Positions 18,644 to 26,406 of a DNA stretch of 34,844 nt are shown piece by piece. The translations under genes and the position numbers were made by a program. The notes under the pieces were generated by a model. That model worked only from the letters and a program-made list of their open reading frames with translations. It ran no database searches and was not told the origin of the DNA. This DNA comes from Asaccharospora irregularis DSM 2635 (GTDB taxonomy: Bacteria > Bacillota > Clostridia > Peptostreptococcales > Peptostreptococcaceae): positions 1-34,844 of the forward strand of contig NZ_FQWX01000020.1 in the NCBI RefSeq assembly GCF_900129815.1, given 5' to 3'. Each line of letters begins with the position of its first letter. Position 1 is the stretch's first letter.

Positions 18644-19678
18644 TTATTTATCTTTAATATTTTTTATAGCAGTGTTTGCAAAATCCGTATTAACTATATC
18701 TTTGTAAGGAGGTTCTTTATCAAGTTCTCCAGCTTCTTTCATAACATTCATAAGACGGTTTAAACTTTCTTCTTTTAATACAGGATCTTGAGACCAAGCA
18801 TCTATTGATTTATATCTATCAACAACTTTGACTAAATCATCTAAAGCTATATCTTCAAAGAATGGTTGCATTGCCTTGGCAACATCTTCACTAGAAGATT
18901 TTTGAACCCATAATTGACCTTTATAAACTGCATTAGTAAATCTTTGTACTAAGTCTTTATTGTCCTTTATAAATGATTTAGTAGTAGAATAAGCTGTAAA
19001 AGGAATTTCTCCAGCATCTTCACCTATAGATGCAACAACATATCCAGTTTTGTCTTTTTCCATTGCTGTAGCAGTTGGTTCAAATGCAGTAGTGTAGTCT
19101 CCTTCTCCACCAGCAAAAGCACCGGCCATTACCCCAAATTGAATATCTGTTCTTACTTTTGCTTCTCCAGCTGAAGTGTTTTCACCCATATCAATACCCT
19201 TTTCTTTTAGAAGGTACTCTAATGTCATTAGTGGAACTCCACCTTTTCTTCCGCCTAGAATTTCCTTACCTTTTAAGTCTTCATAAGAAAAATTATCTGA
19301 TTTTTCTCTTGCAACTAAAAAGCTTCCATCTCTTTTAGTAAGTTGAGCAAAGTTTACTGCGTAGTTTTCATTTCCTTGGTTATAAACATATATAGAGGCT
19401 TCAGGTCCCATCAAACCTATTTGAGCTTCTTCTGAAATTAGGGCAGCCATAGTTTTATCAGCACCCTGAGTATTTATAAGGTCGACCTTAATACCTTCTT
19501 CTTCAAAAAAACCTTTAGTTATAGCTGCATATTGAGGCGCATAAAAAACAGAATGAGTAACTTCTGCAATGGTAACATTATCTAGCTTTTTATTTTCAGC
19601 ACTTTGAGAGCTACATCCAGTTAAACATACTGATCCTAAAGCCACAGAACTGACAATTGCTATAATTTTTTTAAACAT
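18644..19678 (-). CDS. ABC-type substrate-binding lipoprotein, NMT1/SsuA-like, orphan
   Basis: A 344-residue lipoprotein with lipobox LTGC at Cys22, an NMT1-type first lobe (YAPQYAAITKGFFEEEGI) and a second lobe with the EPTATAM and FTAYSTT segments. This family binds sulfonates, taurine, nitrate-like anions or thiamine pyrimidines. No permease or ATPase lies beside it, so it must use a transporter encoded elsewhere or share one, possibly the ThiX/ThiZ importer upstream. A GGGGGG SD precedes the ATG on the minus strand. Proximity to sulfurtransferase and sulfite reductase genes hints at sulfur compounds, but this is weak evidence. Confidence 0.85.
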   Translation of the reverse strand: MFKKIIAIVSSVALGSVCLTGCSSQSAENKKLDNVTIAEVTHSVFYAPQYAAITKGFFEEEGIKVDLINTQGADKTMAALISEEAQIGLMGPEASIYVYNQGNENYAVNFAQLTKRDGSFLVAREKSDNFSYEDLKGKEILGGRKGGVPLMTLEYLLKEKGIDMGENTSAGEAKVRTDIQFGVMAGAFAGGEGDYTTAFEPTATAMEKDKTGYVVASIGEDAGEIPFTAYSTTKSFIKDNKDLVQRFTNAVYKGQLWVQKSSSEDVAKAMQPFFEDIALDDLVKVVDRYKSIDAWSQDPVLKEESLNRLMNVMKEAGELDKEPPYKDIVNTDFANTAIKNIKDK

Positions 19679-19865
19679 ACATAAACCCCCCTTAAAAAAC
19701 CTATACTATATAATATCTATAATGGGTATAATTGTTACAAATAATTAAATTCCTAGTAGGTAAAAAACGATCGACTAAATAATTAAATAAAAATACAAAA
19801 TTTTACAAAAATTAAAATCATTCTGTATAAATTTCAAGTATATATCATAAAATTGGTTATTGTAG

Positions 19866-19871
19866 TATAAT
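19866..19871 (+). promoter_or_regulatory. Candidate -10 element ahead of the sulfurtransferase gene
   Basis: TATAAT at 19866-19871 in the context TTGTAGTATAATA, the same 13 nt found at the thi operon promoter. No good -35 is visible 16-18 nt upstream. The 239-nt divergent gap (19679-19917) is otherwise featureless A/T-rich sequence. Confidence 0.35.
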
Positions 19872-19917
19872 ATATTTGCATTTAAAAGGAAATATATTTT
19901 TATAGGAGAGATACAAT

Positions 19918-20754
19918 ATGAAAAATATAGTTAGTGTAAATTGGTTAAAAGAAAATTTAAATAAGCAAAATTTAGTAGTGGTTGATTGTAGATTCGACTT
20001 AATGGACAAGGAGTACGGTAAGAGAAGTTACGAAAAGGAACATATAAAAGGGGCAGTAAGAGTCGATTTAGAAAAAGATTTATCAAGCGAAGTTAGAGAA
20101 CACGGAGGAAGACATCCCCTTCCAAAAATAGAGAAATTAAAAGAAACTTTTGAAAATATAGGGATAAGTAATGAGTCTATAGTAGTTGCCTATGATGAAG
20201 GTGACTTAGCAGGACCTGCTAGACTTTGGTGGATACTAAAGTATTTAGGACACAAAGAAGTATATGTATTAAATGGTGGAATAGAAGCATTTAAATCAGT
20301 AGGCGGAGAAGTTACATCAGATGTAGAGCCTATAGAAAAATCAGAATTTAAAGTCAACGTTAATAAAGATATGATTGTAGATATGGAATATGTAAAAGAT
20401 AGAATCGACAATGAAAGAGTAGCTATAGTTGATTCTAGAGAAAATAAAAGATATATTGGTGAATTTGAACCAGTAGACAAAAGAGCAGGTCATATACCAG
20501 GGGCTTTAAATTACTTCTGGATGGATATATTAGATAAAGCTGAAGATGGATTTACTATAAAATCACAAGATAAACTAAAAGAACTTTTTAGTAAATTAAA
20601 TGATTATGATGAAGTTATAGTTTATTGTGGATCAGGGGTAACAGCATGCCCAAATAGCTTGGCACTTACAGAGGCTGGAGTAAATCACAAACTTTATGCA
20701 GGTAGTTATAGTGATTGGATAAGTTATGAGGAAAATACTGTAGATACAATATAA
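19918..20754 (+). CDS. Two-domain rhodanese sulfurtransferase (thiosulfate or 3-mercaptopyruvate)
   Basis: A 278-residue protein with two rhodanese domains. The C-terminal domain has the active-site loop CGSGVTA beginning at C237, the form typical of 3-mercaptopyruvate sulfurtransferases, though thiosulfate enzymes of this architecture exist. The N-terminal domain has Asp-Glu-Gly at the loop position instead of Cys and is the usual inactive copy. No signal peptide is seen, so it is cytoplasmic. SD AGGAGAG precedes the ATG. It may supply persulfide sulfur or detoxify cyanide or sulfide. A terminator follows, so it is probably monocistronic. Confidence 0.9.
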   Translation: MKNIVSVNWLKENLNKQNLVVVDCRFDLMDKEYGKRSYEKEHIKGAVRVDLEKDLSSEVREHGGRHPLPKIEKLKETFENIGISNESIVVAYDEGDLAGPARLWWILKYLGHKEVYVLNGGIEAFKSVGGEVTSDVEPIEKSEFKVNVNKDMIVDMEYVKDRIDNERVAIVDSRENKRYIGEFEPVDKRAGHIPGALNYFWMDILDKAEDGFTIKSQDKLKELFSKLNDYDEVIVYCGSGVTACPNSLALTEAGVNHKLYAGSYSDWISYEENTVDTI

Positions 20755-20790
20755 TAAATAATATATATAAATATATATATACGATAAATT

Positions 20791-20857
20791 TAAACACAGG
20801 AAATTTGCTCTTAAATTTAAAATACGGAGTAAACTTCTTGTGTTTATATTTTTTTAA
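20791..20857 (+). terminator. Terminator after the sulfurtransferase gene
   Basis: TAAACACA (20791-20798) pairs with TGTGTTTA (20839-20846), and the pairing continues imperfectly inwards through GAA/TTC and CTC/GAG. A run of seven T follows. Confidence 0.8.
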
Positions 20858-20926
20858 CAATAATAGGAATAAAGATATATTTTTGATGTAATATATATAA
20901 ATAATATAAAAAAGTTGGTGTTAATA

Positions 20927-21892
20927 TTGCATATTTTAAATTTAGAAACTAATGAAGTTATAAATGGAACTAAGAGTTTTAGTAGAAAGTTTTATAAAAA
21001 GGATAATTCATATCTTATGTTAACGACACCTAAGAACTTAAGATTATTTAAAAAGCCTTTAGATATAGATGAGGTTACATTTGAGGAATGTTTGGAATTT
21101 GATGAGGTTATAAAGCTAGATTTATTTGATGACTATGATTTTTTAAGTCTAAATACATTTGAACTCTTAGGTGAAAAGTATGAAGTCAAAGAAGTGAATA
21201 TATATCTATCAGAAAATTTTATACTTGTTGTTGTTGATGAAGATCACTTCTTGTATAAATTTATAAAAAATATAATAACTAAAAAACTACATATGGAAGA
21301 AAACCCTACAGTTTCTCTTTTCAAAATCAACTATTTAATTTTCAATGAGATAATAGTGCATGAATTTGAATCATTGGAAAAAGTTGAGGATATGATACTA
21401 GAGATAGAAGATGACATACTAGATGAAAAGTCTGATATTCAAATTACAAGAATTAATGATATAAGATCGATGACTAGAAAAATAGTGAAAAACACAAGAC
21501 CTTTATTATATATAGGTGATAGGATAGTTAAAGGAAATATAAGATACCTAAAGTATTCTGATGTAAAAAAATTTAACTTAGAAAACGTACAAGGTATAGA
21601 TTTTGGAATAGATAAACTATACAATTTTGCAATATCCACTAGAGAACTGGCAGATAAATTACTAGATATTTACTCATCCCGTATGGCAGAAGAGACAAAT
21701 TCATTGATAACTAAACTAACAGTATTAACTGGGATATCTGCACCACTAACAATAATTACAGGGATTTACGGGATGAATTTTAAGTATATGCCAGAGCTCA
21801 ATTGGGTTTATGGTTATCCTTTAATATTACTAGGAATGGCTGGTATAGTTATAGTGGGGATTATAATTTTTAAAATAAAGAAAATATTATAG
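20927..21892 (+). CDS. corA: CorA-family divalent cation (Mg2+/Co2+) transporter
   Basis: A 321-residue CorA-like channel. The large N-terminal cytoplasmic domain is followed by a long helix (about 200-255) and two C-terminal transmembrane segments, with the pore motif GMN in IYGMNFKYMPELNW just after TM1. The C terminus is short and basic, as usual. The start is uncertain: TTG 20927 is preferred because GGTG at 20917-20920 could serve as a weak SD, but TTG 20915 (four residues longer) is possible. It appears monocistronic. Selectivity between Mg2+ and other ions cannot be told from sequence. Confidence 0.88.
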   Translation: MHILNLETNEVINGTKSFSRKFYKKDNSYLMLTTPKNLRLFKKPLDIDEVTFEECLEFDEVIKLDLFDDYDFLSLNTFELLGEKYEVKEVNIYLSENFILVVVDEDHFLYKFIKNIITKKLHMEENPTVSLFKINYLIFNEIIVHEFESLEKVEDMILEIEDDILDEKSDIQITRINDIRSMTRKIVKNTRPLLYIGDRIVKGNIRYLKYSDVKKFNLENVQGIDFGIDKLYNFAISTRELADKLLDIYSSRMAEETNSLITKLTVLTGISAPLTIITGIYGMNFKYMPELNWVYGYPLILLGMAGIVIVGIIIFKIKKIL

Positions 21893-21935
21893 AATAGATT
21901 ATTTATAATATTTTCATTAGAATAGATTATTTATA
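21891..21935 (+). repeat. Short perfect direct repeat at the end of corA
   Basis: The 17-bp sequence AGAATAGATTATTTATA occurs at 21891-21907, across the corA stop codon, and again at 21919-21935, with a 28-nt period. Function unknown. Confidence 0.7.
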
Positions 21936-22038
21936 TTCAATAGGTTTATATTTAGGTGATTTATGTTTAGTATATTAAAATTAAAATAAGTTAAAGTATA
22001 TAATTAAGTACATTATTATATATATATTGCCAATAATA

Positions 22039-22063
22039 TAGTTATGATTATTAATTATAACTA
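22039..22063. promoter_or_regulatory. 25-nt palindrome just upstream of the sulfite reductase SD
   Basis: The segment 22039-22063 is a near-perfect dyad: both ends read TAGTTAT/ATAACTA and the central 11 nt deviate only slightly. It abuts the SD AGAGGTG. It could be an operator, or an RNA hairpin that controls access to the ribosome binding site. It resembles a Fur box only weakly. Confidence 0.5.
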
Positions 22064-22073
22064 GAGGTGTAAA

Positions 22074-23636
22074 ATGGAAAAATTAAAAGAAGTATTATTA
22101 GCAGATATTCCAAATTTTAGAGAACAGTGTTTAAAATTTCTAAATAGAGAAAGTTCAAAAATGGATTATAAAGGTTTTTCTGGAGGATACGGTGTTTATG
22201 CACAGGGAAATCAAGAGTCATTTATGATTAGACTTAGGGTGTCTTCTGGGGTAGTATCTAGAGAACAGTTACGTACAATTTATGATTTTGTTAAAGAGTA
22301 CAATTTAGATGGAATTCATCTCACAACTAGACAGGCTATACAGCTTCATAATCTAGATGTTGACTCAGTATGTAAGATAATGGAAGAGGGAATAAAAAAG
22401 GATATATTCACAAGGGGAAGTGGAGGTAATTACCCTAGAAATGTAGGTTTGTCCCCGTTATCTGGAGTTGATCCTGATGAAGCATTTGATGTAACACCTT
22501 ATGCTGTTGCTACAGATAAATATTTTATGAATAAGATTACTACATATAATTTGCCAAGAAAATTAAAAGTATCTTATTCTAGTTCAAAAAAAGATGAGGC
22601 ACATTGTACAGTACAAGACTTAGGATTTATAGCAACACTAAAAGATAACAAACCATATTTTAGTGTTTTTGTAGGCGGAGGTTTGGGTAGAAATCCTGCT
22701 GTAGGTCTAGAACTTGAAGAACTTATAGACCCTAGCGATGCCCTTTATTATGTAGAAGGATTAACTAAACTTTTTATGGACGAAGGTGACTACAAAAACA
22801 AGTCTAAAGCTAGAGTTAGATATATGGTTTCAAAGCTTGGAAAAGATTTATTCTTAGAAAAATTTAGGGAATATGTAAAAAGGGAAAAAGAAAAAGGAAG
22901 TTTAAGTCTCAATCCAGTTCCTATAGAATATCCTGACTTAGGAATAGAAACTCAAATAAAGGATCCAAGACTATTTAATCAAAAACAAAAAGGGTTTTAT
23001 AGTGTTTATATACATCCAATAGGAGGTCAGTTATTACGAACAGATTTAGAGAAAATACTTAATGAGTTGGATAAAACAAAGTATGCCTCAGTAAGATTGG
23101 CAATGACCGAGGGAATATACTTAATAAATTTAGATGGAAAAGAAGCTGAAAGAATTTTGGATATAAGCAACTCAATAAGTGGTAATACTAGTTTAGAAAA
23201 GAGTGTATCTTGTATAGGTGTGCCTATATGCCAAATGGGAGTTCAAAACAGCCAAAAAAATCTAAGATCAATAATAGATTACTTTAAAAAACAAACCAAT
23301 GGAGATAACACTATTTTAAATGCGATGCCTAGAATCTATATATCGGGATGTCAGAACTCATGTGGAGTTCATCAAATAGGAGGAATTGGGCTAACAGGTA
23401 AGATGAAAAAAATAGATGGAGAACTTACAGATGCGTTTGAATTATATGTAGATGGAGAATTTGGATTAAATAAAACTAGATTAGGTAACTCATTAGGCGA
23501 TTTTAAAGCTAGCGATTTGCCGGAAATTTTATTTGATATAGGTAAAAGTGTAGCATCTAGTGGAGAGGGTTTTTATGAATGGCTATATAAAAACCCTAGT
23601 GAAGTTATAAGTATAACTTCCAAATATAAAGTATAA
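22074..23636 (+). CDS. Siroheme/[4Fe-4S] sulfite (or nitrite) reductase
   Basis: A 520-residue nitrite/sulfite reductase of the ferredoxin-dependent NirA/Sir type. Both half-repeats are present: ferredoxin-like domains at about 30-100 and 300-365, and siroheme-binding domains. The cluster ligands are C380 and C386 (C-x5-C) and C426 and C430 (C-x3-C), the canonical spacing that bridges the Fe-S cluster to siroheme. TRQAIQLHNL near residue 90 is also typical. It reduces sulfite to sulfide or nitrite to ammonia in the cytoplasm. Sulfite is favoured because no nitrate genes are nearby and a sulfurtransferase is. Confidence 0.9.
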   Translation: MEKLKEVLLADIPNFREQCLKFLNRESSKMDYKGFSGGYGVYAQGNQESFMIRLRVSSGVVSREQLRTIYDFVKEYNLDGIHLTTRQAIQLHNLDVDSVCKIMEEGIKKDIFTRGSGGNYPRNVGLSPLSGVDPDEAFDVTPYAVATDKYFMNKITTYNLPRKLKVSYSSSKKDEAHCTVQDLGFIATLKDNKPYFSVFVGGGLGRNPAVGLELEELIDPSDALYYVEGLTKLFMDEGDYKNKSKARVRYMVSKLGKDLFLEKFREYVKREKEKGSLSLNPVPIEYPDLGIETQIKDPRLFNQKQKGFYSVYIHPIGGQLLRTDLEKILNELDKTKYASVRLAMTEGIYLINLDGKEAERILDISNSISGNTSLEKSVSCIGVPICQMGVQNSQKNLRSIIDYFKKQTNGDNTILNAMPRIYISGCQNSCGVHQIGGIGLTGKMKKIDGELTDAFELYVDGEFGLNKTRLGNSLGDFKASDLPEILFDIGKSVASSGEGFYEWLYKNPSEVISITSKYKV

Positions 23637-23650
23637 ATAGCAGACATTAT

Positions 23651-24382
23651 CTATTTGAATCTAAGTGAATGCCCATTTTCCTTAAGCCAATGTCTTTTAA
23701 CTTTATAGTCTGGCACAATATTTTCTACTAATTTCCAGAAGTTTTTGGAGTGGTTCATTTCAATAAAATGGCAAAGTTCATGTACGAGAACATAGTCTAT
23801 TATATCTATAGGGGCTAGAAGCAGATTATAATTTATGTATATATTGCCAAGAGATGAGCAACTCCCCCAACTGGTTTTTTGACATTTAACCTTTATCTTT
23901 TTAGGATAAATACCTAATTTTTTGGCATAAATAGAAACTCTCTCACCTATATCTATAGTTCCTTGTTTAATATAATAATCTATTAGCAGTTTGCTTACAA
24001 TTTCTGATTGATTTTTATCTGAGTTAATATTTAATATAAATTTATTATCTATCACTTCCAATGATTGGAGTGATATTTTTTTTTCTAAATTATGTTTTAT
24101 TATATTTATTTGATATTCTTTGCCCATATAGGATATTTTACTTTTATCATCTAGACTAAATTTAGATGAGTTTTTCTCGATATTTTTAAAAGTTATTATT
24201 TTATTAAAAATCCAATTGGACTTAGATTTCACAAAATCATGTATAAATTTATCAGTTGTATAACTAGGGGCAACTACACTAACTACACCTGGATACTTTA
24301 CATATAGTGAGATATTTTTTTTCGTAGATTTTTTTGTTATAGTGTATTTTACACTCATATTTTTATAGTTTAGTTTGTACAA
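23651..24382 (-). CDS. YgjP/WLM-type metal-dependent hydrolase (DUF45)
   Basis: A 243-residue protein with the zinc metallopeptidase-like motif HELCH (H201-E202-x-x-H205) followed by H211 in NHSKNFW, as in the YgjP/SprT-like DUF45 family. The CQKTSWGSCSSLG segment is also family-typical. The start is TTG 24382, with AAAGGAGG 6 nt upstream on the minus strand; the ATG eight codons later lacks such a site. E. coli YgjP has been linked to nucleotide pyrophosphatase activity, so peptidase activity should not be assumed. It is convergent with the sulfite reductase gene and stands alone. Confidence 0.85.
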   Translation of the reverse strand: MYKLNYKNMSVKYTITKKSTKKNISLYVKYPGVVSVVAPSYTTDKFIHDFVKSKSNWIFNKIITFKNIEKNSSKFSLDDKSKISYMGKEYQINIIKHNLEKKISLQSLEVIDNKFILNINSDKNQSEIVSKLLIDYYIKQGTIDIGERVSIYAKKLGIYPKKIKVKCQKTSWGSCSSLGNIYINYNLLLAPIDIIDYVLVHELCHFIEMNHSKNFWKLVENIVPDYKVKRHWLKENGHSLRFK

Positions 24383-24486
24383 AATGTTCCTCCTTTATAG
24401 GTCTTATACTAGATATTATACTTATATAGTTTCATATAAACAATGTAAAAAGCAATAAATGCTTCTATACTTAGTTATTAGTTTAC

Positions 24487-24517
24487 TTGACTGAAAATGA
24501 AATTTGTAAATTATAAA
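24487..24517 (+). promoter_or_regulatory. Candidate promoter for the WYL regulator gene
   Basis: TTGACT (24487-24492), 18-19 nt, TTATAAA (24511-24517). A small perfect dyad AAGCA-ataaa-TGCTT lies about 25 nt upstream (24450-24464). The rest of the 214-nt gap is A/T-rich. Confidence 0.5.
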
Positions 24518-24596
24518 GGAAAAGTATCTATCTTTGTAGAAATACAATTAAAAAAGGGAGGCGAGAAGAATAAGTTTAGTAGGAAATACCTTAAAA

Positions 24597-25511
24597 ATGA
24601 TGGTACTTTTGCAAAGCAGGGGTAAGATGAAATGCAAAGATCTAGCACGAGAATTAGAGGTTAGTGAAAGGCAGATACAAAAGTATAAAACATATCTAGA
24701 TGAAGCTGGTATATTCATTATATCTAAATATGGAGCATACGGGGGATATGAAATTGATAAGAGTAACAGTATATCAAATATCAGTATATCATTTGAAGAA
24801 CTAATAGTTTTAGAATCTATAAGTGAAAAATTAAAGTATAGTAATGATATATATCAAAAAAAATTTAGTGATATTGTTGAAAAAATAAAATTAGTATCAA
24901 AGACAGATGAAGAAATCACACCAATGAATTATTTCACTATTCAATCAAAATGCAATTACAATCATGAATTTCAGAGAAAGAAATATGCAGATATAACTTT
25001 ATCCTATATAACTAATAAAAAACTAAAAATAAAATATTATTCTATTAATTCTGGACATACCATAAGAACAGTTCATCCATATGGTCTTTTTAATTATAAA
25101 GGAGACACATACATGGTTGCATTTTGTGAGAAACGAGATAAATTTATAGATTTTAAAGTTTGCAGAATATCGGACTATACTATTTTAGAAGAAAAGTACA
25201 AAATAGATAAAACTTTTAGCTGGAGAGAATATAGTAAAAATAGTATAGGAATATATAAAGATGATGAAATTGATATTATTTTAAAAGTTAAATATCCATT
25301 TTCAATTATTATAAGTGAGAAAGTATGGGTAGAAAATCAGAAAATTATTGAATGTGAAGATAACTCTATAATATTTAAAGCTAAAATACGAGGATACACA
25401 GAAATAAAGAGTTGGGTTTTAAGTATGGGATCAAATGTAGAAGTTATAAAACCAGATAAATTAAAAAGTGACATAATAATGGAAATAGAAAAAATGAAAA
25501 ATATATACTAA
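24597..25511 (+). CDS. WYL-domain transcriptional regulator, CRISPR-associated by position
   Basis: From ATG 24597 this is a 304-residue protein with an N-terminal winged helix-turn-helix (MKCKDLARELEVSERQIQKY, about 11-30) and a WYL domain (about 125-200; core HPYGLFNYKGDTYMVAF) followed by a WCX-like C-terminal region. WYL proteins bind nucleic-acid-type ligands and regulate defence loci. The true start may lie upstream: the best SD, GGGAGG (24556-24561), is 8 nt before an AUA at 24570 that opens the same frame and would add 9 residues (SLVGNTLKM-type N terminus common in the family). The 24597 ATG has only a weak AGGAA site. It lies 152 nt ahead of cas6 and probably controls the cas operon. 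Confidence 0.87.
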   Translation: MMVLLQSRGKMKCKDLARELEVSERQIQKYKTYLDEAGIFIISKYGAYGGYEIDKSNSISNISISFEELIVLESISEKLKYSNDIYQKKFSDIVEKIKLVSKTDEEITPMNYFTIQSKCNYNHEFQRKKYADITLSYITNKKLKIKYYSINSGHTIRTVHPYGLFNYKGDTYMVAFCEKRDKFIDFKVCRISDYTILEEKYKIDKTFSWREYSKNSIGIYKDDEIDIILKVKYPFSIIISEKVWVENQKIIECEDNSIIFKAKIRGYTEIKSWVLSMGSNVEVIKPDKLKSDIIMEIEKMKNIY

Positions 25512-25531
25512 ATTTTACAAATTAATTTTTA

Positions 25532-25555
25532 ATCCCTTAGCTATAGTTCGGGGAT
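25532..25555 (+). other. Hairpin between the WYL gene and cas6
   Basis: ATCCC-T (25532-25537) pairs with G-GGGAT (25550-25555) and the stem continues through AGC/GTT to a TATA loop. It starts 21 nt after the WYL stop. No T run follows, so it is not a standard terminator. Confidence 0.45.
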
Positions 25556-25588
25556 GGGTGATAATATTGTGTTATAGAAGTGATATTA

Positions 25589-25617
25589 ATACAAGGTTAA
25601 TAATTTTCAACCTGTAT
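25589..25617. promoter_or_regulatory. Inverted repeat at the cas operon promoter region, candidate operator
   Basis: ATACA-a-GGTT (25589-25598) faces AACCTGTAT (25609-25617), a 9-bp dyad with one bulge and a 10-nt centre. It overlaps a possible -10 (TATAAA, 25615-25620) that lacks a recognisable -35, the pattern expected of a regulated promoter. The WYL protein is an obvious candidate binder; this is inference. Confidence 0.4.
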
Positions 25618-25663
25618 AAAATATATATTTAATTAAAATTTATAAAAAGAGAGAGGTGATAAT

Positions 25664-26401
25664 ATGCGAATGAAGATTGACTTTAAGACAGAAAAGATTC
25701 CAATATCATATAATACATTATTTATGAGTGTTATAAAGGAAGCTATTAAGAAATCTAGCAATGAATACTATAAGAACATGTATTACTACAAAGATAAAAA
25801 CAATAAAAGGACTAAGAATTTTACCTTTGCTGTTTATTTAAAAGGATACGAAGTAAATGGTGATAATTTTAATATTAAGGATAGGGTTATATTAAGCATA
25901 AGTACACCAGATTTAGAGCTAGGGCTGCATATATATAATGGAGTTATAAATTCTAAAAAAATTGTGTACAAAGAATATGAATTGTATAAAGAAAGAATTG
26001 ATTTAGTAAAAGAAAAAGAAGTGTTGGGGAGGAGTGTTTTATTTAATGCAATATCACCAGTTTGTATAAAGTCAAGAGAGGGTAAGTTTTTAGATGTAGA
26101 TGAGAGGGAATATTTAGATGAATTAAACTATATATCAAATGAAGTATTGAAAAACTATAGGGGCTATGGTTTATCAGAAAAATTAGAGTTTGAGAATGTA
26201 AATATGACGAAGGTAGTAGTAAAAGAAAGTTTGAGAGAATTTAAAAATATAACAGGAAAACCTTATCAATATGTGAATGGATATAAGGGGAAATTCATAC
26301 TAAAGGGAAACCCAAAGGACTTGGATGATATTTACAAACTAGGACTTGGATTCAAAAGAGCACAAGGATTTGGCTATTTAGATGCGATAGAGTGGAGGTG
26401 A
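25664..26401 (+). CDS. cas6: Type I-B CRISPR endoribonuclease Cas6
   Basis: A 245-residue RAMP-fold protein that cuts pre-crRNA within each repeat. The C-terminal glycine-rich loop GLGFKRAQGFGYLDAI (about 227-242) is the hallmark of Cas6, and KNFTFAVYL near residue 51 matches the N-terminal ferredoxin-like domain. The only histidine is H89; the N-terminal position where Cas6 enzymes usually hold the catalytic His is occupied by a Tyr-rich stretch (about 35-42). SD GAGAGGTGAT is 4-8 nt before the ATG. It is the first gene of the cas operon, and its stop lies 5 nt before the cas8 start. Confidence 0.93.
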   Translation: MRMKIDFKTEKIPISYNTLFMSVIKEAIKKSSNEYYKNMYYYKDKNNKRTKNFTFAVYLKGYEVNGDNFNIKDRVILSISTPDLELGLHIYNGVINSKKIVYKEYELYKERIDLVKEKEVLGRSVLFNAISPVCIKSREGKFLDVDEREYLDELNYISNEVLKNYRGYGLSEKLEFENVNMTKVVVKESLREFKNITGKPYQYVNGYKGKFILKGNPKDLDDIYKLGLGFKRAQGFGYLDAIEWR

Positions 26402-26406
26402 TTAAT

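Noticed and set aside
22039-22063. Reading the sulfite reductase palindrome as a Fur box
   Set aside because: Alignment to the classical 19-nt Fur consensus gives only 11 matches and the centre of symmetry differs.
23651-24382. Calling the HELCH protein a secreted zinc protease
   Set aside because: There is no signal peptide and the sequence fits the YgjP/DUF45 group, for which peptidase activity is not established.
26402-26406. Search for a CRISPR-regulated toxin-antitoxin (CreTA-like) module in the cas6-cas8 gap
   Set aside because: The gap is only 5 nt, and no degenerate copy of the array repeat was seen in the cas intergenic regions by eye.
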